This document shows positions 40,217 through 47,732 of a stretch of DNA of 48,534 bases, in pieces (positions within the stretch are counted from its first letter, which is position 1; the number at the start of each line of letters is the position of its first letter). Under the pieces are notes generated by a model, which saw only the letters and a list, made by a program, of their open reading frames with translations, had not been told where the DNA came from and searched no databases. This stretch comes from a virus. The stretch spans positions 1 through 48,534 of IMG/VR virus record IMGVR_UViG_3300003859_000001, one strand, 5' to 3'. Position numbers and translations under genes: made by a program.

Positions 40217-43200
40217 ATGAAGGCAACAGACAAAAAGCCAAAATACGATGTAGAACTTAGTGACGGAAATAAGACCGTTGGTTTGATGCTTGTAAATGGC
40301 AAGGGCGAGAATGATCCACTTGCCATACAGCGGAGCCCTTATCCTAGAACGAGTACAAAGATATCATCCGGTGGTGGTAAGTATGATGATTACGAGTTGC
40401 CTTATAAATCTATTGTCCAGGACGATTGGATCGGTGGTCGGGCTAGTCTGAACCTTGAGGATGATACAACCCGCTTCATGGACAGCTTTCGAGCATGGTC
40501 CGAATTTGAAAAACAAGTCTGCCTGGGAGGGCAGGAAAGATATTGCAACAACTTTGGGGAAGTCGCACTAAGGCAGACATTTCAGCACCTGCCTGGAGAT
40601 ATTGAGTGGTTCCCGCTCATAGATACACAGACATCGATAGCACACTGTTTTACTACGGACCCATCCCAAACAACAACGGCATATAAACTTGCGTTCTACT
40701 TGAAGAGAGTAGGTACGCCTAAGTGGAATCTTTATTATTCGATCTGGAATAATGTTGACGATAAGCCAGATAACAACACTGGTCCGATAGATTCCGGCTA
40801 CATAACTCCAGCTGATATGCCGGATAAAGTTTCTATACTAAAAGAACTCACGCTCGATCTTGGACTGGCTGGCAATACGAAGTATTGGATCGTTGTCTAT
40901 GCCACATCGGACACTTCAATCGAGACTCATTACGAGGTCGGTGTTGATCCCAATAGTTCAGGAACAAACAATACAAGATACGATCACAATGGAACATGGG
41001 AGTGGAACGAGCATGAAGTCTATTATCGTGTAACCGACAATAATGTATACAAGTTCAAGTTCTTTGAGTACAAGCGTGGATTTTATGCTATCGATACATC
41101 GTACACGACAAGTTCTAAGCTGTTTATAAATGGTGATAGGGGTGTTGCACAGTCTAACTCGTCCGACTTGTCATATCTTGTGGATGCAAACAAGACCTGG
41201 GAGGTAAACGAGTGGGCTGGCTGCAAGGTGCTGATCACAAAAGGAACAGGTTCAATTGAGAGTGAACAGTCACGCACCATCATATCAAATACGCCTACAA
41301 GTTTATGCGTGTATAACGGAACCACAGGTAGGGATTGGGAGATAACCCATGACACAACAACAGAGTACGTGATACTTGGTTCCGACAAATGGACGTTTCA
41401 GTATGCAGTCAACACTAACTCGACAAGGATATCTGATATTGCGGTAGCAGGTGAGTATGTTTATTTTGCTGCAGGATCCCAAGTATATAGGTACAATGAG
41501 AGAAATGATGGGGGTGATTGGGAGATAGTAAAAAGGACTGAGCCAAACGCATACGCCAATACCCTTTGTGCGATCAACACTCCTGCAGGTTGGGAGTTGT
41601 GGGGAGGATTGAACAATCATTCGAGGCATGGCAACTGTGTATGGAGGGCTAAAGTACCATCCATCTATGGCTTTGAAGCGAACCTATTTAATCTCATAAG
41701 TACACTGGACGATGGCAAGGATGTATGGAAAGAGGTCGAGGTCAGTGGCGTGAATGTGACAGTGGAAGATGAGGGTATGCAGATATATACGTCTGCAGGT
41801 TATGCCGGACTTTCAGATGCTTGCGTAAAGACGATGCCAGTTACTGATCTTACAAGAGGAACCAAGATAAGTATGATCCTGAGGTCAAGTACCCATCAGG
41901 GTTCTGGTAATCTTCGCCTGCGTATGGATGATACACAGATGCTTGGCAGGAATTATCTTCCAGAGAAAGTCTGGCACCACAACATAAAGACACGCCCGAA
42001 TAATGTTGTCTTACGTAGATCATGGAACAAACCCACCCAGGTATATTACTTTGATGATAGTCTTAACTTAGGTTATGACTGGTTCCCGCTGAGTAACCTG
42101 CACGACTATGAATCGACCTATAGTTACAAGATGTCTTACTTCTACACGAGTGATGTTGCCAGAGATTTTATATTTCTCAGTTATCCAGATCGTATGACTG
42201 GATTTTATATTTTGATGGGATCGCAAAAGAACGGGCAAGCTGGAGCAACGATGAAAGTTGATTATTGGGATGGGGATAACTGGACCAATATAGCTTCGAT
42301 ATCTGACGGAACTTCGCCTGTTACCACCAGTCTTGTACAAAGTGGTCTGGTTACATTCGCCGTACCTGCCGACTGGAATAAGGGAGCAATTAGCCTAGAA
42401 GCAGACAAGCCTTACACATCTTATTTGGCAACAGATCGATATCATCTACGGATCAGTTGGGATCGGACATTGACAGCCAACGTTGATATTATAGATATTA
42501 GAGTTCAGGGCAATGGAGAATCAGAAGAACCAGCAAGCTATCAATTCCAAAGCTTGAGCAACGTGAAGGACGTAGAACAATTCGGAACTGTATCTCCGTT
42601 TATCTTCCACAATAACGATCAGATGTACATAACGAGTAGTAAGAGGTTCAACCGTATAAAAGTATATGTATCCTCCGCATATAACACTGTACCCTGCACA
42701 TTGGTAGGATACTACTGGACCGGAGAGGCTTATACGGGATGGTCTAATCTTGGTATCACAGACGGCACTGCCAGTGGTGTTGCTACGCTTGGGATTAATG
42801 CTCAAGTTGGAGATATAACATTCAATATGCCTTCGGGGTGGGAGACTGGTTGTCCAGAAGAACTACAGCCCTATCTATCTGATACGGACTATGTAGTCAG
42901 ATTAGCCTTCACATCGATGTCTGCTGCTTGGTCCAGTGAGACAATGCTAATATCCATAGAACTTATGGACGACAACTACGAAGATTTATATACACTGGAC
43001 GAAATGGAAAACGTAAAGGACGGCAATTCATCAACATACGACTTGTTGAGCCTTTCAGTATACGAGTACATTATCGTTTTGGGTAATACAAAGTTCAACA
43101 AGGTACACATTACACTTCCTGGTACAAAGAACTCTACAGAATCAACGATGTATGGTGAATATTTTAATGGTAACACTTGGGCGAGCCTGTCCTATTTGTA

Positions 43201-44746
43201 CGATGGAACGAAAGCCACATCACCCACACGTACCCTTGCGACCAGTGGAGACATTGAGTTTACAATGCCATACGACTGGCAGCAAATCACTATAGGCGAA
43301 GAGACTGGCTATGCAGTGAGGTTCTACACGAATTGGGAATTAACAAGGAGCGTAAAAATAACCGAGATATACATCGTAAGTGACGACAGTATGTCTTTGG
43401 CTCTTCCAGAGTTGTGGGCTGATGAGTGGACCTATGTAGAGTTGGACATATATCCAGGGCTCAACCCAACGCCCGATCCTGGCAAGATCGTGAGCATGGG
43501 TTTATATATACAGACACCTGGGGTACAGACCATTGATATAGCAAACGTTAGTCTCATCACTGATGCTATGGATTACTATAAACTAGGAGACGCAAGGGTC
43601 AACTCCATTGAAGCCTATGGTGACGAAAGGATGAACCCCTGGGTTTTCACTGAGGATATGATTTACGAAATACAGACGCAGAATGACAACTCAGTAGTAC
43701 CAATGCCACTAAGAGAGATCAAGGGTTTGAGTTCTGAGAAAAATGGTATGGCTACTACAGTCAGTAATGTTTATCTGGTTTTCAACCTGGGTACGTTTAT
43801 CCAGAAATATTACCAACACAACCTGGACGATATCGGTCCGAACAGGGATGAAGGACTGCCTACTAACAGACAGGGCGATCCGGTTTCTTTGTTCAGCTAT
43901 CCTGGCAGGTTGTTCCTTGCGATCAACGCAGAAGAAGCAGGCTATTCAACGATCATGCTGCAGCGTAGTGGAGGGTGGCACGAGATATACAGATCGCCTT
44001 TGAACTGTGCCATAAGTGATATGGGCGTTCAGGTTATTCCTGGTATGAGCACCCGACTATGGATATCACAGGATAGCGAACTCCTTTGGCTGCCATTGCC
44101 AACTGGAACATGGAACCCAAAGAACGATAGTAAGTTTAGGTTCACTCAAGAGAGCACGATAGTTACAGGTTGGATCAATGCAGGCTTTCTCGATGTATCG
44201 AAAGTATGGAAGTCTGTGAAGCTTTACACTGAGAACCTATCTGGATCGGACCAGTACATCGTTTGCGAATACCAGATAGAAGATGGCGAGCTTGAGTCTG
44301 GCTGGATACCTGTAGAAGAAGTATTCAACGAGAGTCCATTCCAAGAAAATCTTATCTCATCGAATTACGATGTTTCAGCAAGACGGATAAGGTTCCGATT
44401 GAGACTGCTAACTACTTCGAGTACGGAGAGCCCGATATTGAAAGCGATCATAATTGAGTCTTTGTTGCGCTTTCCAGTTAAGTATTCTTACAACATGACT
44501 TACAGGCTCGAAGATGATCCAGAGGGCTATGAAGGCGTGAAGATCAAGACAGGAAGGTCAGAGACATTGGCAGAGATACTTGACTCTTGGGCTGATCAGC
44601 CGATAGTATTAACTTTCAGGTGCAACTACTCACCCTATGACAACAAGAAGGTAGTCATAGAGCCATACAGCTTGAAGCCTTTGCAGCTGGATACTGATGC
44701 TCAGTTCGAGAAGCACATAGGGCAGATAACCTTACTTGGTGCATAA
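40217..44746 (+). CDS. Very large beta-rich tail/hub protein, 1,509 aa
   Basis: Long, almost entirely beta-predicted protein without signal peptide or membrane segments. Trp/Tyr/Gly/Asp-rich repeating stretches (about residues 640-1080) contain three related segments of the type Y-x-G-x-x-W-x-x-L/I followed by a G-T motif and VTFAVP/ITFNMP/IEFTMP, suggesting three similar beta-sandwich modules. The last ~400 residues could be a beta-propeller or hub domain. Size, position after the adaptor-like gene and composition suggest the main tail or hub of a short-tailed phage. No known family could be named. Confidence 0.6.
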   Translation: MKATDKKPKYDVELSDGNKTVGLMLVNGKGENDPLAIQRSPYPRTSTKISSGGGKYDDYELPYKSIVQDDWIGGRASLNLEDDTTRFMDSFRAWSEFEKQVCLGGQERYCNNFGEVALRQTFQHLPGDIEWFPLIDTQTSIAHCFTTDPSQTTTAYKLAFYLKRVGTPKWNLYYSIWNNVDDKPDNNTGPIDSGYITPADMPDKVSILKELTLDLGLAGNTKYWIVVYATSDTSIETHYEVGVDPNSSGTNNTRYDHNGTWEWNEHEVYYRVTDNNVYKFKFFEYKRGFYAIDTSYTTSSKLFINGDRGVAQSNSSDLSYLVDANKTWEVNEWAGCKVLITKGTGSIESEQSRTIISNTPTSLCVYNGTTGRDWEITHDTTTEYVILGSDKWTFQYAVNTNSTRISDIAVAGEYVYFAAGSQVYRYNERNDGGDWEIVKRTEPNAYANTLCAINTPAGWELWGGLNNHSRHGNCVWRAKVPSIYGFEANLFNLISTLDDGKDVWKEVEVSGVNVTVEDEGMQIYTSAGYAGLSDACVKTMPVTDLTRGTKISMILRSSTHQGSGNLRLRMDDTQMLGRNYLPEKVWHHNIKTRPNNVVLRRSWNKPTQVYYFDDSLNLGYDWFPLSNLHDYESTYSYKMSYFYTSDVARDFIFLSYPDRMTGFYILMGSQKNGQAGATMKVDYWDGDNWTNIASISDGTSPVTTSLVQSGLVTFAVPADWNKGAISLEADKPYTSYLATDRYHLRISWDRTLTANVDIIDIRVQGNGESEEPASYQFQSLSNVKDVEQFGTVSPFIFHNNDQMYITSSKRFNRIKVYVSSAYNTVPCTLVGYYWTGEAYTGWSNLGITDGTASGVATLGINAQVGDITFNMPSGWETGCPEELQPYLSDTDYVVRLAFTSMSAAWSSETMLISIELMDDNYEDLYTLDEMENVKDGNSSTYDLLSLSVYEYIIVLGNTKFNKVHITLPGTKNSTESTMYGEYFNGNTWASLSYLYDGTKATSPTRTLATSGDIEFTMPYDWQQITIGEETGYAVRFYTNWELTRSVKITEIYIVSDDSMSLALPELWADEWTYVELDIYPGLNPTPDPGKIVSMGLYIQTPGVQTIDIANVSLITDAMDYYKLGDARVNSIEAYGDERMNPWVFTEDMIYEIQTQNDNSVVPMPLREIKGLSSEKNGMATTVSNVYLVFNLGTFIQKYYQHNLDDIGPNRDEGLPTNRQGDPVSLFSYPGRLFLAINAEEAGYSTIMLQRSGGWHEIYRSPLNCAISDMGVQVIPGMSTRLWISQDSELLWLPLPTGTWNPKNDSKFRFTQESTIVTGWINAGFLDVSKVWKSVKLYTENLSGSDQYIVCEYQIEDGELESGWIPVEEVFNESPFQENLISSNYDVSARRIRFRLRLLTTSSTESPILKAIIIESLLRFPVKYSYNMTYRLEDDPEGYEGVKIKTGRSETLAEILDSWADQPIVLTFRCNYSPYDNKKVVIEPYSLKPLQLDTDAQFEKHIGQITLLGA

Positions 44747-45108
44747 TGGCTGCAGCTGGAGAAGTACAAGGGAAGTCGGCAAGTGATATCGAAATGCGTG
44801 TTGCGATATCTCTTACAAAGTTCAGATGGGAATTTACTTTTCAGTACGGAGTATTGGGAGGCAGGCAAAGGAGAGGTGGTACCGTGATTGACTTCCTTGT
44901 CCAGACCGTTCCACTGCCAACACCACTCTACGTGATGGGAGAATACTGGCATGGTAGTGTTCAAGCACAAAGGGATGAGTTTATGATGGCACTTTTATCA
45001 AGTGCGTTTCACGGTACAATGAATGAACCGGAGGTGCTGATGGAAATTGATTTACAGACACAAGAGGCAAGTGATCAGGCTGTACTTAGACTATTTGGAA
45101 GAGCATAA
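44746..45108 (+). CDS. Hypothetical virion protein, 120 aa
   Basis: Starts one base into the stop of the large tail gene (TAATG). Mixed alpha/beta (VAISLTKFRWEFTFQYGV, then PTPLYVMGEYWHG) with no motif. Position suggests a small tail or virion component. Confidence 0.6.
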   Translation: MAAAGEVQGKSASDIEMRVAISLTKFRWEFTFQYGVLGGRQRRGGTVIDFLVQTVPLPTPLYVMGEYWHGSVQAQRDEFMMALLSSAFHGTMNEPEVLMEIDLQTQEASDQAVLRLFGRA

Positions 45109-45120
45109 GGAGAAAATAAA

Positions 45121-45282
45121 ATGGCTAATAAAAAACCAACACCAAGCACCGATGAGATTTCCAGGGTAGAAGTGAACAAACTCGGAGAAGAAGAGCTTGT
45201 TACCTACCGACTTGGACCCATAATCAAACGTGTCAAGATTGTAAGGAAAGAAAAACCGGAGAAAAAGGAGAAAACTAAATGA
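45121..45282 (+). CDS. Small basic protein, 53 aa
   Basis: AGGAGAAAATAAA precedes the ATG, a good SD. The N- and C-termini are Lys-rich (KPEKKEKTK). It overlaps the holin-like start by four bases. Unknown function, possibly part of the lysis region. Confidence 0.65.
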   Translation: MANKKPTPSTDEISRVEVNKLGEEELVTYRLGPIIKRVKIVRKEKPEKKEKTK

Positions 45283-45515
45283 ACCTCAACCCATTTTCGG
45301 CACTGCTCCACTCACGTAAGTTCTGGCTGTTGATACTGGATACCATCATCAGCATCACGTTGTATTTCGTTGGACGTTATACAAGTGCTGCCGTATACGA
45401 GGATATGAAGTTCCTCATTATTGCACTACAACCAGTGTTCGTGACCGTTATCATCGGTATCTTCACAGAAGATAATGCTCAAATAAAGAGAAGTTACCTG
45501 CCACCCATCCAGTAG
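45279..45515 (+). CDS. Holin-like membrane protein, 78 aa
   Basis: Two hydrophobic helices (about residues 15-33 and 44-62) with a short loop and a charged C-terminus give the topology of a small class II holin. It is encoded just upstream of the lysozyme gene. Holins form the pores that time lysis and release the endolysin. The ATG overlaps the preceding stop, with AAGGAG upstream. Confidence 0.7.
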   Translation: MNLNPFSALLHSRKFWLLILDTIISITLYFVGRYTSAAVYEDMKFLIIALQPVFVTVIIGIFTEDNAQIKRSYLPPIQ

Positions 45516-45524
45516 GAGATCGCC

Positions 45525-45719
45525 ATGCCTGCCACGCCACCATACCAACGCTACCAGAAGAAACGGCTAACAAACTACAATAGCTGGAAACCCAAAGAAG
45601 GTGATACGTACTTGAACCAGACTATACATTATGTTGGGCGTGGAACACTGTCACCAAAGAAATTCACAGTGCGTCATATTCTTCCTAGAAAAAGAAAGAT
45701 AGTCAAGAGAGAAAAATGA
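45525..45719 (+). CDS. Small basic protein, 64 aa
   Basis: AGGAG lies 6 bases before the ATG. Strongly basic (RKRKIVKREK at the C-terminus), with aromatic residues and no membrane segment. Lies between the holin-like and lysozyme genes. Function unknown. Confidence 0.6.
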   Translation: MPATPPYQRYQKKRLTNYNSWKPKEGDTYLNQTIHYVGRGTLSPKKFTVRHILPRKRKIVKREK

Positions 45720-45778
45720 GTATGCGCCCAACCCGAACCCCAAGAAACCGCCCAAGAAAAAGAGCAAATAGTCGATGA
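45716..45778 (+). CDS. Tiny Arg/Pro-rich frame, 20 aa
   Basis: Short frame coupled to both neighbours (ATGA at each end) and composed mostly of Arg, Pro, Ser and Asn. It bridges the gap between the basic protein and the lysozyme gene, so it may serve only for translational coupling. Low confidence as a functional protein. Confidence 0.3.
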   Translation: MSMRPTRTPRNRPRKRANSR

Positions 45779-46488
45779 TCAGAGGCACAGACATTAGCCA
45801 CTGGCAGGATGATCATAATACAGTCGATGAGATAGACTTCAACCAGATGAAAGAAGCTGGTGCAGAGTTTACTATCCCAAAAGCAAGCCAGGGGTTGTGG
45901 ACTGATCATGTGTTCAAAAACTCTTATGGTGATGCAAAAGGGATATTGCCTCGTGGTGCCTATCACTGGCTCTCATGGAATAAACCAGGACTTGAGCAGG
46001 CTAAGTATTACTGTGAACTGATATACAAGGACCTTCCAGAGATTACTCCGGCAGTAGACTTTGAAGATCGGGTAGGTGTACCAAGAGACGCTAAAGGGCA
46101 TCTATGGAACTGGCTTGATTACGTTGAAGATCAGCTGAAAAGGGTGCCTATGATATACACTGGTCCTTATTACTGGATGGAGTTTGGATCAACCGATCCA
46201 GCCTGGGTGAAGTATCCATTATGGATCGCAAACTATTACGTGCAGAAGCCTATGATTCCTCCACCCTGGACAACCTGGACATTGTGGCAGTATACGCCGA
46301 AGGGTGATGGCAAGAAGTATGGTGTAGAAAGCGCACAAATAGACCTGGATTACTTCAACGGCACAGACGAGCAGTTCAAAGCTTTCTGTGGTGGGGTAAC
46401 AACACCACCTGCAGAAGATATTTGTAAGACGATGCTGCCGATACTATGGAGGGAAGCCGGAAGAAACGGCTGGAATTTGGAGCCCTAA
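45775..46488 (+). CDS. GH25 lysozyme (endolysin)
   Basis: The protein has 237 residues. The GH25 barrel starts with GTDISHWQ (Asp 6), has PAVDFED (D95 and E97, the catalytic D-x-E) and ends near IDLDYFNGT (about 188-196). It cleaves the N-acetylmuramyl beta-1,4 bond of peptidoglycan. The last ~40 residues form a separate small tail and no classical cell-wall binding repeats are seen. There is no signal peptide, so export depends on the holin-like protein. Confidence 0.9.
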   Translation: MIRGTDISHWQDDHNTVDEIDFNQMKEAGAEFTIPKASQGLWTDHVFKNSYGDAKGILPRGAYHWLSWNKPGLEQAKYYCELIYKDLPEITPAVDFEDRVGVPRDAKGHLWNWLDYVEDQLKRVPMIYTGPYYWMEFGSTDPAWVKYPLWIANYYVQKPMIPPPWTTWTLWQYTPKGDGKKYGVESAQIDLDYFNGTDEQFKAFCGGVTTPPAEDICKTMLPILWREAGRNGWNLEP

Positions 46489-46489
46489 T

Positions 46490-46858
46490 ATGACAGAACG
46501 AGCAACCGCCCCACGCTCGGTCATGGATAGTGCCACCCTCGCTCGATTAGAAAGCAAGGTTGACAACTTGAGCGAGCAAGTAAAAGATATCAAGGATAAA
46601 CTGTACGGTAACGGTAATGATGGTATTGTTGTAGACCAAGTAAATCAAGACAACAATCTCAGGCAACTACTGGAGATAGCAAACAGGAACGCAGCTGCCA
46701 TTGCAGACCTCAAAGAAGAAGTTCCCACCAAGTTCTTTGCTAAGAACTGGAGGACACTGCTCATGCTTGCAGTGGTGTTTTTTCTGTTTCTCCATAGCCT
46801 CATACCTGCTGACCTGTCATTGTGGACTTTTTTTGCTAAGATATTTGGTGGTGGTTAA
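46490..46858 (+). CDS. Coiled-coil membrane protein (XhlA-like), 122 aa
   Basis: Residues ~15-85 are a charged heptad-rich coiled coil (VDNLSEQVKDIKDKL) and ~92-112 a transmembrane helix, with a short C-terminal tail. This layout resembles XhlA/hemolysin-type lysis accessory proteins of monoderm phages. Directly follows the endolysin and ends the late region. It is followed by the operator-controlled promoter of the RHH gene without an obvious terminator. Confidence 0.65.
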   Translation: MTERATAPRSVMDSATLARLESKVDNLSEQVKDIKDKLYGNGNDGIVVDQVNQDNNLRQLLEIANRNAAAIADLKEEVPTKFFAKNWRTLLMLAVVFFLFLHSLIPADLSLWTFFAKIFGGG

Positions 46859-46862
46859 GTAG

Positions 46863-46913
46863 TCTGTTACATACTATTGCCATCTGTAACATCTTGTGGT
46901 AAGATGTAACAGG
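46863..46913 (+). promoter_or_regulatory. Triple-operator promoter of the RHH regulator gene
   Basis: TTGCCA (46877-46882), a 17-base spacer and TAAGAT (46900-46905). Three copies of the operator (centres 46868, 46888 and 46908) are spaced exactly 20 bp apart. The second fills the spacer and the third covers the -10 box and start site. A transcript would start near 46912, inside the SD (AGGAGG at 46911-46916), leaving a very short leader. Confidence 0.85.
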
Positions 46914-46922
46914 AGGTTGCAG

Positions 46923-47159
46923 ATGGCAAAGAACAAAAAGAAAAAACCCGAAAGTATTAATTACACAGTAACACGAATAAGACGTCAATCCCTTGACAAG
47001 CTGAGGGTTATGGCGGTGGTACGCAATACAACCGTACCGTTCTTAATTGACGATATGCTACGTGCATATCAATTGGTCAATGGACTTTGGGAAGGAAAGG
47101 AGGTAAAGGATGCTGAGAAAGAAACACCTGCTACATCGAGCACTGACGATCTGGATTAA
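46923..47159 (+). CDS. Ribbon-helix-helix transcription regulator
   Basis: The start at ATG 46923 has AGGAGG six bases upstream. An ATG at 46896 lies inside the operators and is rejected. Of 78 residues, a Lys-rich arm is followed by a beta strand (INYTVTRIR), helix A (RQSLDKLRVMAVVRN) and helix B (VPFLIDDMLRAYQLV), the ribbon-helix-helix fold. Such proteins are dimers that bind short palindromes in tandem, which fits the 20-bp-spaced operators in its own promoter and at 6828 and 7788. Likely an autoregulated repressor of the early operons. The acidic C-terminal tail is variable. Confidence 0.75.
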   Translation: MAKNKKKKPESINYTVTRIRRQSLDKLRVMAVVRNTTVPFLIDDMLRAYQLVNGLWEGKEVKDAEKETPATSSTDDLD

Positions 47160-47421
47160 TGATGATGGTATCCAGGTAAGGATAGAGCGTGACGACAAGG
47201 ACCGCTCATACCGTCCATCAATATATGTTATAGAAATGCTGAATACTCTTATCAATCAACCTGGGATGTCTGCAGAAGTTGATCTGTCGAATGGCACAAT
47301 CGAATACTACTATCTAAAGATGATAGAGTACGATGATCCGGATGAATGTGAGTGCAAGCTGCCAGAAGAGCACTGCGAAAGGTGTACTGTAAATGGCGAA
47401 ACCTATCAAATCCCTTACTAA
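47110..47421 (+). CDS. Hypothetical protein, 103 aa
   Basis: Starts inside the end of the RHH gene, with GAAAGGAGG upstream. A basic first part is followed by an acidic C-terminus with a cysteine cluster (CECKLPEEHCERC), which might bind a metal. Co-transcribed with the RHH gene and recT. Confidence 0.65.
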   Translation: MLRKKHLLHRALTIWINDDGIQVRIERDDKDRSYRPSIYVIEMLNTLINQPGMSAEVDLSNGTIEYYYLKMIEYDDPDECECKLPEEHCERCTVNGETYQIPY

Positions 47422-47716
47422 TAACCTTGTTGATCCGATCATACTTTCCTGGGGTGAAGCACTGGCTTTCTGCCGTGATAACGTGTGCCTGAAATGCAGG
47501 GTACATCCAGGTGCCTGGGGATGGGAAGGATCATTCGCTCAGGACAGGTATTACATCGAGTGTCCTGTATGCAGGGAAAAAATGCGTGAGGGAGAATACA
47601 TATCTGTAGAAGAGTCTGAGGCTGCAGCACGCAACCAGAGGATCGGTGAGCGTGAAATGCAGGAAGAAGAGCCAAGAATATCAACCGAGCAAGCATTGAA
47701 AGACCTGGGTTTTTGA
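47393..47716 (+). CDS. Zinc-ribbon protein, 107 aa
   Basis: The ATG at 47393 overlaps the preceding gene by 29 bases. Two C-x2-C knuckles (VCLKCR and CPVCRE) lie about 20 residues apart with tryptophans between (GAWGWEG). The C-terminus is acidic and helical. Immediately upstream of recT, so it may act with it. Unknown function. Confidence 0.65.
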   Translation: MAKPIKSLTNNLVDPIILSWGEALAFCRDNVCLKCRVHPGAWGWEGSFAQDRYYIECPVCREKMREGEYISVEESEAAARNQRIGEREMQEEEPRISTEQALKDLGF

Positions 47717-47732
47717 AAGGAGCCCGAAAACA

